Assembly: GCA_021824055.1 (NCBI GenBank) | Contig: JAKALV010000016.1 | Coordinates: 1 to 7,500, forward strand | Length of the DNA: 7,500 nt | Source of the DNA: Acidobacteriota bacterium | GTDB taxonomy: Bacteria; Acidobacteriota; Vicinamibacteria; Vicinamibacterales; SCN-69-37 | Direction of reading: 5' to 3' | Shown: one piece after another, positions 1-6,480 of the stretch | Layout of the letters: each line of letters opens with the position of its first letter | Position numbering within the stretch: position 1 is the first letter of the stretch | The notes under the pieces: model-generated | What the model was told of the DNA's origin: nothing | Databases searched by the model: none | The model's input: only the letters and a program-made list of their open reading frames with translations | Position numbers and translations under genes: made by a program

Positions 1-1211
1 ACGACAAGCTGCGAGTCAAGCACAACGGCGTGGTGGTGGCTGAAGTCCCGAATCTCGGGCTGACGGATGAGGCGCCGGTGTATCGCCGACCCTACGCCGA
101 GCCGCCGAACCGCGCCGCCGCGTTCGTATTTTCGGCGCGCGATCTGAAGCCGCTGCCGTCCGTCTCCGACGCGCTGATGACGTTGCTCGATGCCCCCGGT
201 ATTGCGAGCAAGCGCTGGATCTACCGGCAGTACGACCACATGGTGCGCGGCAACACGATCGCGCTGGCGGGCCTGACGGCCGGCGTGGTGCGCGTGAAGG
301 GCACGCCGCGCGCGCTGGCCATGTCGGTGGACGGCAACGGCCGCTACTGCGAATTGGACCCGCGTCAGGGCGCGAAGCTGGCCGTGGCCGAGGCCGCGCG
401 CAACGTCGCGTGCGCGGGCGCGGCGCCGATCGGCGCGACCAACTGTCTGAACTTCGGTAATCCGCAACGGCCGGAAATCATGTGGCAGTTTGCGGAAGCC
501 ATCGCCGGCATCGGCGAAGCGTGCCGGGCCCTTGAGACACCGATCACGGGCGGCAATGTCAGCCTGTATAACGAAACCGAGGGCCGCGCCATTCTTCCGA
601 CCCCGGTGATTGGCATCGTCGGCGTGATCGAGAATGCGGATCGTCTCGTGGGCCGGGTGTTTCCGTCAACGGGTTTGGATGTAGTGCTCTTCGGAGATAA
701 CCACGGGGAACTGGGCGGCAGCGAGTACCTCAATACCGTGCACGGCTTGCTTCGCGGCACCGCGCCGTCGCTCGACCTCTCACGGGAGAAGGCGCTGCAG
801 CAGTTGCTCGTGGAAATCATCGGCGCCGGCTGGGCGCGCAGTGCGCACGATTGTTCCGATGGCGGACTCGCCATCACGCTGGCGGAATGCTGCTTCGACA
901 GCGGCGCTATCGGTGTGAACGTGACCGTGCCGCCGGCGTCGGGCGATGGCGGCGTGGACGTGGTGGCGGCCACCGTCTTTGGCGAAAGCGCATCGCGGGC
1001 CGTGGTCAGCGTGGATCCGGGTGAGAGCGCAAAGGTCATGGACGCCGCGCGCCGGCTCGGCGTACCGGCCACGAAGATCGGCGTGACCGGCGGGCGCGAG
1101 ATCATAATCGCCGTCGCCGGGCATGGCGTTGTGATTCAATGCCCCGTAGTCGAAGCGGAAAGCCGCTGGAGCACGGGGCTGTCGAAGTGGTTTGGCGGCG
1201 GCGCCGCATAA
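1..1211 (+). CDS. purL: Phosphoribosylformylglycinamidine synthase subunit PurL (5'-truncated by window)
   Basis: This is the C-terminal ~400 residues of the small-type PurL, which uses ATP and ammonia to convert FGAR to FGAM in the cytoplasm. Ammonia would come from PurQ, with PurS completing the complex; neither is in the window. The frame is open from base 3 and the true start lies to the left. Family motifs are visible in order: ATNCLNFGNP (438-467), the ITGGNVSLYNE loop (543-575), GGSEYL (714-731) and HDCSDGGLA (846-872), which together mark the second half of the AIR-synthase-like tandem fold. Small PurL proteins are about 740 residues, so slightly over half is present. No frameshift is seen and the gene looks intact to its TAA at 1209-1211. 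It lies 6 bases before purF, in the same reading frame. The assignment is very secure. Confidence 0.97.
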   Translation, partial: DKLRVKHNGVVVAEVPNLGLTDEAPVYRRPYAEPPNRAAAFVFSARDLKPLPSVSDALMTLLDAPGIASKRWIYRQYDHMVRGNTIALAGLTAGVVRVKGTPRALAMSVDGNGRYCELDPRQGAKLAVAEAARNVACAGAAPIGATNCLNFGNPQRPEIMWQFAEAIAGIGEACRALETPITGGNVSLYNETEGRAILPTPVIGIVGVIENADRLVGRVFPSTGLDVVLFGDNHGELGGSEYLNTVHGLLRGTAPSLDLSREKALQQLLVEIIGAGWARSAHDCSDGGLAITLAECCFDSGAIGVNVTVPPASGDGGVDVVAATVFGESASRAVVSVDPGESAKVMDAARRLGVPATKIGVTGGREIIIAVAGHGVVIQCPVVEAESRWSTGLSKWFGGGAA

Positions 1212-1215
1212 GGAG
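1210..1215 (+). promoter_or_regulatory. Shine-Dalgarno sequence of purF overlapping the purL stop
   Basis: AAGGAG begins inside the purL TAA stop and lies only 2 bases from the purF ATG, which is shorter than the usual spacing. The start is nevertheless fixed: purL and purF share a frame, so the purL stop blocks any earlier purF start, and the catalytic cysteine follows just 7 codons later. The arrangement suggests that purF translation is coupled to purL termination. Confidence 0.6.
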
Positions 1216-1217
1216 CC

Positions 1218-2621
1218 ATGGACAAGTTTCGAGAGGAATGCGGCATCTTCGGCATCTACGGCCACACGGAGGCCGCCAACCTCGCGTACCTCGGCCTCTA
1301 TGCGCTCCAGCACCGGGGGCAGGAGAGCGCCGGCATCGCGACGTCGGACGGGGAACGGCTCGTGGTCCACAAGTCCATGGGCTACGTCGCCGACGGATTT
1401 GGCGAGGCCACGTTCGCCCGATTGGCGGGCACCAGCGCCGTTGGACACGTGCGGTATTCGACCGCCGGAGAGAGCGGCCTCAAGAACGCGCAGCCAATTC
1501 TGATCGACTGCGCGCATGGCGAAATCGCCATTTGTCACAACGGCAACCTGGTCAACGCGCGCGAACTCCGGGACGCGCTCGTGGCACAGGGCTCGATCTT
1601 CCAGACTACCAGCGATACCGAAGTACTGCTGCATCTGTACGCGCGGTCGAAGGCGGCCACACCCGAGGAGGCTCTGGTTGAGGCGGTCTCGCAGGCGCAA
1701 GGCGCATTCTCCCTCGTGCTCCTCACCAAGGACCGCCTGATCGCCGTGCGCGATCCGCATGGGTTCCGCCCGCTGACGCTCGGCCGGCTCGACGATGGGT
1801 GGGTGGTGTGCTCGGAGACGTGCGCGCTTGATCTGATCGACGCCAAGTGGGTGCGCGACATCGAGCCCGGTGAGGTGTTCATTGCCGGTCCCGACGGCGT
1901 GAAATCGATCCATCCATTTGCTGCGTCGAAGCGCGCGCACTGCATATTCGAACACGTGTACTTCGCCCGGCCCGATTCGTACGTGTTCGGTCAGAGCGTC
2001 AACGAAGTGCGCACCGCATTCGGGGAGCGTCTGGCCGCCGAGCAGCCCGCGGATGCCGATGTCGTGGTCCCGATTCCCGACTCGGGCGTCTGCGCCGCCA
2101 CAGGCTTTGCGGCAGCGGCGGGCCTGCCGATGCGGATGGGCCTGATCCGCAACCACTACGTGGGCCGCACCTTCATCGAGCCGCAGCAGAGCATTCGCCA
2201 TTTCGGCGTGCGCGTGAAACTCAATCCGGTCAAGAGCATCCTGGCCGGCAAACGCGTCGTGTTGGTGGACGATTCGATTGTGCGCGGCACCACCAGCCGC
2301 AAGATCGTGAAGATGGTCCGCGCAGCCGGTGCGAAGGAAGTGCACATGCGCGTCTCGTGCCCGCCGACGATCTCGCCCTGTTTCTATGGAGTCGACACGC
2401 CGCGGCGGGCCGAGCTGATCGCGGCCACGCATTCCCTCGACGAGATTCGCCGGTACATCGGCGCAGACACCCTCGGATATCTCAGTCTGGAGGGCCTGCT
2501 GGAGTCGGTCGGCCCCTCGCGCCATTCGTACTGCACGTCGTGCTATACCGCCGAGTATCCCGTGGCGTTCCCCCGCAACGAGGCCGCGTACCTGCAGCTG
2601 GCCCTGAAGTTGGTGCAATGA
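1218..2621 (+). CDS. purF: Amidophosphoribosyltransferase (PRPP amidotransferase)
   Basis: PurF catalyses the first committed purine step, PRPP plus glutamine to 5-phosphoribosylamine, in the cytoplasm. The 467-residue product has an N-terminal Ntn-type glutaminase domain. Cys8, in the EECGIFGIYG context, should become the N-terminal nucleophile after removal of a 7-residue propeptide. RYST (80-82 region) and HNGN (107-110) line the glutamine site. The C-terminal phosphoribosyltransferase domain carries the PRPP loop VVLVDDSIVRGTT (347-359). Cys242, Cys388, Cys439 and Cys442 sit where the Bacillus subtilis-type enzyme binds its 4Fe-4S cluster, so this is predicted to be the Fe-S, propeptide-processed class rather than the E. 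coli class. Length is normal for the family. The ATG is the only start available downstream of the purL stop. The 3' end overlaps the next gene by ATGA. Confidence 0.98.
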   Translation: MDKFREECGIFGIYGHTEAANLAYLGLYALQHRGQESAGIATSDGERLVVHKSMGYVADGFGEATFARLAGTSAVGHVRYSTAGESGLKNAQPILIDCAHGEIAICHNGNLVNARELRDALVAQGSIFQTTSDTEVLLHLYARSKAATPEEALVEAVSQAQGAFSLVLLTKDRLIAVRDPHGFRPLTLGRLDDGWVVCSETCALDLIDAKWVRDIEPGEVFIAGPDGVKSIHPFAASKRAHCIFEHVYFARPDSYVFGQSVNEVRTAFGERLAAEQPADADVVVPIPDSGVCAATGFAAAAGLPMRMGLIRNHYVGRTFIEPQQSIRHFGVRVKLNPVKSILAGKRVVLVDDSIVRGTTSRKIVKMVRAAGAKEVHMRVSCPPTISPCFYGVDTPRRAELIAATHSLDEIRRYIGADTLGYLSLEGLLESVGPSRHSYCTSCYTAEYPVAFPRNEAAYLQLALKLVQ

Positions 2622-3817
2622 GGCTCGCAGAGCGAGGCGGGAGCGTGGCGCTTGTCGCGATATTGGCCATGACGATGGCCGGCGGCCGCGTGGGCGCGGC
2701 GCAGACGCCGGTCTCGGCCCCGGGCGCCGTCCCGGCCGAGGAGCTCAGCGCCGCGATCAACCGCCTCGGCGCGTTCGACTTTCCCACCCGGCTGGCGGCC
2801 TCGCGCGTTGTGCGCCGCACGGCGGCGGCGCAGGCCGTGCCCGCGCTGATCGCGGCCGCGAAAGCGCATGCCGATTCCTACGTGCGCTATCGCGCCTTGG
2901 TCTTGCTCGCGGGCTTCGGTGATCCATCCACGCCGGACATCATGCGTTCGCTGATGGCCGATCCCAACGATCGCCTGCGGGCGGTGGCGTACGCGTGGTT
3001 CGAGCATCACCCGTCGCCCGCCGTCGTCCCCGCGCTGATCGAGGCGCTGCCGCGCGAGGTGTCGGAGTTCGTGCGGCCGTCGCTGACGCGCGCGCTCGCG
3101 GCGCAGCAGGGCGACGCGCGCGCCCAGACCGCCCTCCTTCCGCTCGTGACGAGCGGCGAGGATTTTTTCCGTGGCGAAGTGATTGTGGCCCTCGGGGATT
3201 ACCGCGTGACGGCCGCGCGCGATGCCATTCTGTCGGTCGCCAAGCTGGACGGGTCGCTGCAGGAGGACGCCGTGCTCGCGCTCGGCAAGCTGGGCGATAC
3301 CGGTGTGCTCGACGCACTGGCGGCGCTGCAGCGCACCGTGCCGCATGAGCGCCAGCCGTCCATCGCCGCAGCACTCTGCCTGCTTGGCGTCAACTGTGAC
3401 ACGCAACACAAGTACTTGAGCGAGACCCTGCGCTACGCGGCGGACACGGCGGGATATCAGTTATTGCTGCGCAGCACGGCGCATGCGCTCGGCGCGCTGG
3501 CCACCCGTGGTGATCAGGCCGCGCTGACCGTGCTGTTCGATGCCGGGATTCCGGCCAGTGATGCCTCGCGCGCGCCCATTGCGCTGGCGATCGGCGAGGC
3601 GGCCGTGCGGGACCCGGCCGCGATGCTGCGCTTTCTCGGCGAGCGCAAGGATCAGGCGGCCGCCATCGAATTGCTGCGCGATGCCTTCGACATGCTTGAG
3701 GAGGATTTCGAGGAGGAACTGTTTTATGTGGACGTTCGCCGAGCCTACTGGGCGGCGGCCGAAGGCTCGGCGGCGCGGCAGGTGGCCGAGGCTGTGATTC
3801 AGAAACTGGAGTTCTAG
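2618..3817 (+). CDS. Exported HEAT-like repeat protein of unknown function
   Basis: I do not recognise a named family. The ATG at 2618 overlaps the purF stop (ATGA), so translation is probably coupled to purF. The frame is open upstream, but those codons lie inside purF and are not a credible start. The 399-residue product begins with MRLAERGG and a hydrophobic stretch (about residues 9-20), then AGGRVGAA before QTP, a good Sec signal peptide with likely cleavage after Ala28. Residues ~55-350 are Ala/Leu-rich paired helices of HEAT or PBS-lyase type: AVPALIAAAKAH (73-84), VVPALIEALP (136-145), EDAVLALGKLGD (216-227) and AALTVLFDAG (301-310). Such solenoids usually act as protein-binding scaffolds. 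The C-terminus has an acidic patch (361-367). No catalytic motif is seen and no lipobox cysteine is present. A periplasmic protein in a purine operon is odd; purM follows after 3 bases. Confidence 0.8.
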   Translation: MRLAERGGSVALVAILAMTMAGGRVGAAQTPVSAPGAVPAEELSAAINRLGAFDFPTRLAASRVVRRTAAAQAVPALIAAAKAHADSYVRYRALVLLAGFGDPSTPDIMRSLMADPNDRLRAVAYAWFEHHPSPAVVPALIEALPREVSEFVRPSLTRALAAQQGDARAQTALLPLVTSGEDFFRGEVIVALGDYRVTAARDAILSVAKLDGSLQEDAVLALGKLGDTGVLDALAALQRTVPHERQPSIAAALCLLGVNCDTQHKYLSETLRYAADTAGYQLLLRSTAHALGALATRGDQAALTVLFDAGIPASDASRAPIALAIGEAAVRDPAAMLRFLGERKDQAAAIELLRDAFDMLEEDFEEELFYVDVRRAYWAAAEGSAARQVAEAVIQKLEF

Positions 3818-3820
3818 CGC

Positions 3821-4870
3821 GTGGCGGGCATCGATTACAGACAGTCGGGCGTCAACATTGACGCCGGCAACGAGGTCGTGCGGCGCATCAAGGCCCTTGC
3901 GCGCGGGACGTATACGACCAACGTGCTCTCGGGCGTCGGGTCCTTCGGCGGCCTGTTCCGCGTCGATCCGTCTTTCAAGGAACCCGTACTCGTGGCCAGC
4001 GCCGATGGCGTCGGCACCAAGCTGAAGCTGGCGTTCATGACAGGTGTGCACAACACGATCGGTGCGGATCTTGTGAATCACTGCGTCAACGACATTCTGG
4101 TGCAGGGCGCGACGCCGCTGTTCTTTCTCGACTATCTGGCGACAGGCCGGCTCTCGCCCGATGTGGCTGAGCAGATCGTGACGGGCGTGGCGCGGGCGTG
4201 CGGGGAAAATGGATGCGCGCTGCTCGGCGGCGAAACCGCCGAGATGCCGGGCTTCTACGCCGATGGCGAATACGATGTCGCAGGATTCGTGGTCGGCGTG
4301 GTGGAACGACCGCGCGTGATCGACGGATCGCGGATCGCGGCAGGGGACGTGCTCATCGGCGTGCCCTCCTCCGGATTGCACACCAACGGCTATTCGTTGG
4401 CGCGCGCGATCGTGTTCGATGCCCTGAAGCTGGACGTGGACGTTCATGTCGGCGAGCTCGGAGCCACGGTGGGCGAGGCGCTGATGCGCACGCATCGGTC
4501 CTACCTCCACGACGTCCAGCCGCTGCTCGCCGCGGGCGCCATCAAAGGGATGGCGCACATCACCGGGGGCGGCCTGACGGAGAACACGCCGCGCATGCTG
4601 CCCGAGGGGACGAGCGCCTCGATCGATCGCGCGAGCTGGACGGTGCCGCCGCTGTTTCAGTGGCTGCAACGGGGCGGCGGGATCGCCGATGCCGAGATGT
4701 TGCGCGCGTTCAATATGGGAGTTGGTCTCGTGCTTGCCGTGGCGGAGGCGGATGCCGCGGCGGTGCTCGGTGCCATCCCTGGCTCGTGGGCCCTGGGGCA
4801 TGTCGTGCCTGGCGATCGCCGCGTCCGGTACACCGGCCGCGCCGGCGCCGGGGCAGCAGCGACGGCATGA
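3821..4870 (+). CDS. purM: Phosphoribosylformylglycinamidine cyclo-ligase (AIR synthetase)
   Basis: PurM uses ATP to close the imidazole ring of FGAM, giving AIR, the step directly after PurL. The 349-residue product matches the usual ~345-residue family length. Visible signatures in order are YRQSGVNIDAGNE (6-18), the nucleotide and dimer motif DGVGTKLK (62-69), NHCVNDILVQGA (86-97), LLGGETAEMPGFY (134-146), the SSGLHTNGYSLAR segment and HITGGGLTENTPR near the C-terminal third. A GTG start is chosen because it begins the conserved AGIDYRQSG N-terminus and has GGAG (3808-3811) 9 bases upstream, inside the end of the HEAT-like gene. The extreme C-terminus is a low-complexity Gly/Ala tail. Its TGA overlaps the ATG of the following methyltransferase. 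The assignment is very secure. Confidence 0.98.
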   Translation: MAGIDYRQSGVNIDAGNEVVRRIKALARGTYTTNVLSGVGSFGGLFRVDPSFKEPVLVASADGVGTKLKLAFMTGVHNTIGADLVNHCVNDILVQGATPLFFLDYLATGRLSPDVAEQIVTGVARACGENGCALLGGETAEMPGFYADGEYDVAGFVVGVVERPRVIDGSRIAAGDVLIGVPSSGLHTNGYSLARAIVFDALKLDVDVHVGELGATVGEALMRTHRSYLHDVQPLLAAGAIKGMAHITGGGLTENTPRMLPEGTSASIDRASWTVPPLFQWLQRGGGIADAEMLRAFNMGVGLVLAVAEADAAAVLGAIPGSWALGHVVPGDRRVRYTGRAGAGAAATA

Positions 4871-5670
4871 CGATTCCGGTCATCCGGGGGCGTCTGCCGA
4901 ACACCTGGGAGCGGGAATACCGGGAGTTCCAGCACTACGAAACAGGGCAAGCCGAGTCGGAAGCGAAGCTCATGGGTGGAGCGGCCGCGGAGCCGTGGGT
5001 CGAGGTCATTCGCACTCACGAGCCATCGGCCTTTCCAGCTGTGGAACGTCTCCTGGCTGATGAGCGCCTGCGCGCCAGGATCAAGGGCTCGGTCATCGAT
5101 GTGGGCGCCGGCACCTGCTTTCTGAGCGCCAAGTTGTCGCGGTTGCCTGAGGTCGAAAAGGTCTTCGCCGTGGATTTGTCAGAGAAGTTCCTCACGTCGA
5201 CCGGCGCGCGCGTCCTCGAACACTTCGGAGCGGCGATGGAGAAGATGACGTTCGTCGCGACCGACTTCAACGAAATTCCTCTGCCAGCTGCCTCTGTTGA
5301 CACGGCCTTCATCTTCGCCGCGATTCATCACTCGTTGTCGCCGATCAAGACATTGCAGGAAGTGGCCCGCGTGTTGAAGCCGGGCGGGACCCTTCTTATT
5401 CTGGAGAATCCGAAATCCGTGATCGGTATCCGCAGCGCGCGCCTGGAGTCGCTCGCTCTCAGTCGCGAAGTGACGGAGATCGCCTACACACGCGGCGAGC
5501 TTGAGTACCTTGTCGCGAACGCCAACATCGGCCATTGTGAGGTGCTGCGCTGGGACGTGCTCTCCAGGCCCGGTCTCCGCCGCTGGGTCCGCACCATCGT
5601 CCGCGTCATCGGCCTGGAGGATGTGCTCATCAATCCGCCAAACTACCTCTTCGTGGTCACTCGTCGCTGA
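4867..5670 (+). CDS. Class I SAM-dependent methyltransferase, substrate unknown
   Basis: The 267-residue product has a Rossmann-type methyltransferase core. Motif I is VIDVGAGTCFLSAKL (76-90), with the DxGxG glycine loop that binds S-adenosylmethionine. The acidic residue at the end of strand 2 is Asp103 in AVDLSE. ATDFNEIPLP (131-140) is the adenine-side motif, FAAIHHS (150-156) follows strand 4, and VLKPGGTLLILEN (169-181) is the typical post-motif region of the Methyltransf_11 type. The first 70 residues are a poorly recognised N-terminal region (WEREYREFQHYETG) that may help substrate choice. No signal peptide or membrane segment is evident, so it should be cytoplasmic. The start overlaps the purM stop by ATGA, implying coupled translation. 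No upstream start is plausible because the frame there lies inside purM. The substrate cannot be told from sequence; a small molecule, quinone-like compound or glycan precursor are all possible. Confidence 0.88.
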   Translation: MTIPVIRGRLPNTWEREYREFQHYETGQAESEAKLMGGAAAEPWVEVIRTHEPSAFPAVERLLADERLRARIKGSVIDVGAGTCFLSAKLSRLPEVEKVFAVDLSEKFLTSTGARVLEHFGAAMEKMTFVATDFNEIPLPAASVDTAFIFAAIHHSLSPIKTLQEVARVLKPGGTLLILENPKSVIGIRSARLESLALSREVTEIAYTRGELEYLVANANIGHCEVLRWDVLSRPGLRRWVRTIVRVIGLEDVLINPPNYLFVVTRR

Positions 5671-6346
5671 CTGGGCCCTTCTTCTTCACGCGGTCCTTCT
5701 TCACGGGGTCAGAGCCGTTTTCAACAGACTTCAACCGCTGGGGGACACTGGTCCTCTTTCGAGGGCGATGGCCGGTGATCTGCGGAATCCGTCGCTCTTC
5801 GCCGAGATGTTCTCTGCGAGTGATCGTCGCATTCACGTAGTCAAGCCACGCCTCCGAAGCCAGAAACCGAGCGGCAGTGAGCGGCACCCGCTGACGTCCA
5901 GCTTGACGGTCGGCGAGACTCGACCATGGCCACTGTTCGGCCCGTCCCACTAGTCCGGCTGACTTCGGGTTGCGTTCGACGTACCGTGACATGGGCACCA
6001 GCGCCGCGACATCGTCGAGGGGCGTCGAGGTGAAACGTCCTTGGTAGACCGGGCCCTGCCCGGTGGTGCCGCGACACCGATGCCAACGGATGGCGTGGGT
6101 AGATGTGACCCATTGAACGAGCCTGGAGAGTCGCTCCTTCCCCAACGGTCCAACCAACAGGTGCCAGTGGTTTCTCATGACGCAGTAGGCCAGAAGCGGC
6201 GTTTTATAGCGGGTCAGGCCGGCGCGGAGAACGGCCAGAAAGGCAATGTAGTCACGCGGTTGCGTGAACAGCGGCTCCTTTCGGACGCTTCGATTGACAA
6301 CGTGATAGAAACCTGTGGCGGCGGCAACGCGTGGGCGACGGGGCAT
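5657..6346 (-). CDS. REP-associated tyrosine transposase (RAYT, Y1/HUH superfamily)
   Basis: The 229-residue product is an IS200-like Y1 transposase of the RAYT branch, single-strand DNA endonucleases that nick at repeat hairpins. Visible signatures are GFYHVVNRS (12-20), the metal-binding HUH-type HWH in MRNHWHLLVGP (57-67), YQGRF (101-105), the catalytic tyrosine Tyr122 in SRYVERNP (120-127), and WPWSSL (139-144), typical of RAYTs. The start at MPRRPRV is preferred because GAGG lies 5 bases upstream and the family begins there, although the frame stays open further upstream through the right repeat arm. The core is complete and undisrupted. The last ~30 residues are unusual: residues 200-215 are read through the left inverted-repeat arm, and residues 216-229, Lys-rich, are encoded outside the element, ending 14 bases inside the methyltransferase 3' end. 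Activity is plausible but unproven. Confidence 0.93.
   Translation of the reverse strand: MPRRPRVAAATGFYHVVNRSVRKEPLFTQPRDYIAFLAVLRAGLTRYKTPLLAYCVMRNHWHLLVGPLGKERLSRLVQWVTSTHAIRWHRCRGTTGQGPVYQGRFTSTPLDDVAALVPMSRYVERNPKSAGLVGRAEQWPWSSLADRQAGRQRVPLTAARFLASEAWLDYVNATITRREHLGEERRIPQITGHRPRKRTSVPQRLKSVENGSDPVKKDRVKKKGPVSDE
5681..5710 (+). repeat. 15-base tandem duplication at the left edge of the RAYT unit
   Basis: CTTCTTCACGCGGTC (5681-5695) is followed directly by CTTCTTCACGGGGTC (5696-5710), 14 of 15 bases identical. The second copy runs into the outer end of the left repeat arm. In the RAYT frame it yields the repeated DPVKK / DRVKK tail. It may be slippage or the scar of a past insertion or excision event. 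Confidence 0.7.
5701..5754 (+). repeat. Left inverted-repeat arm of the RAYT unit
   Basis: Ungapped comparison with the reverse complement of 6427-6480 gives about 39 of the first 50 bases matching, with the outer 16 identical and the middle (about 5728-5740) most diverged. The inner end can fold as a small hairpin, GGAC-ACTG-GTCC (5743-5754). The arm is part of the RAYT coding frame and encodes SVPQRLKSVENGSDPV. Confidence 0.85.
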
Positions 6347-6351
6347 GACGG

Positions 6352-6355
6352 CCTC
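6352..6355 (-). promoter_or_regulatory. Shine-Dalgarno sequence for the RAYT gene
   Basis: On the - strand GTGAGG precedes CCGTC and then ATG, giving a GAGG core 5 bases from the start codon at 6346. This spacing supports the MPRRPRV start over the longer open frame that runs back through the repeat arm. Confidence 0.5.
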
Positions 6356-6426
6356 ACTTCCAGGGACGATCAACGCCTCGCATTTTGCAAGTGGCATGCC
6401 GGATACTTGTCGGCGACCTAAGAAGA

Positions 6427-6480
6427 TGACCTCTGTCCCCAAAGCGTTCAGTTCTGTGGAAAAGGGCTCTGACCCCGTGA
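6427..6480 (-). repeat. Right inverted-repeat arm of the RAYT unit
   Basis: This arm is the inverted partner of 5701-5754. Read on the - strand from 6480 it begins TCACGGGGTCAGAGCC and its inner end carries GGGGACAGAGGTC. The hairpin at the inner end is weaker here (GAC-AGAG-GTC). Read on the + strand it is open in the purN frame and encodes SVPKAFSSVEKGSDPV immediately before the PurN methionine. Confidence 0.85.
6461..6466 (+). promoter_or_regulatory. Candidate ribosome binding site for purN inside the repeat arm
   Basis: AAAGGG is the only purine-rich Shine-Dalgarno-like stretch just before purN. It is 13 bases from the ATG at 6480 and 10 bases from an in-frame GTG at 6477. It belongs wholly to the mobile element's right arm, so purN appears to have lost its own leader. 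The assignment is tentative. Confidence 0.35.

Larger units (their letters stand above)
5701..6480 (-). mobile_element. RAYT unit bounded by inverted repeats, inserted before purN
   Basis: Two ~54-base arms in inverted orientation (5701-5754 and 6427-6480) enclose the RAYT coding core, giving a self-contained ~780 bp unit. Both outer ends read TCACGGGGTCAGAGCC, identical over 16 bases, and both inner parts contain GGGGACA followed by GGTC. The unit interrupts an otherwise tightly packed + strand pur operon, lies in the opposite orientation, and looks less GC-rich than its flanks. The right end reaches the A of the purN ATG. I see no clear flanking target duplication, in keeping with Y1 enzymes, which do not normally make one. 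Whether the unit still moves or is a domesticated RAYT with its paired repeats cannot be told from one copy. Confidence 0.75.

Noticed and set aside
2357..2617. Upstream extension of the HEAT-like protein frame
   Set aside because: The extension lies inside purF in another frame and would place the signal peptide internally. The ATGA start at 2618 is much better.
780..2618. Long open frame on the - strand opposite purL and purF (~612 codons)
   Set aside because: It lies antisense to two certain genes, its translation is rich in Arg, His and Ala with no family motif, and such shadows are expected in GC-rich coding DNA.
3461..4801. Long open frame on the - strand opposite the HEAT-like gene and purM (~446 codons)
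   Set aside because: It is antisense to purM, whose motifs are all intact, and its translation has no recognisable domain. It is a GC-driven shadow.
4198..4866. Upstream extension of the methyltransferase frame
   Set aside because: It overlaps conserved purM coding sequence and translates to Arg-rich low-complexity sequence.
6294..6299. TTGACA as a + strand -35 box driving purN
   Set aside because: No -10-like hexamer lies 16-18 bases downstream (the sequence there is GGCGGC-like), and the hexamer is part of conserved RAYT coding sequence.
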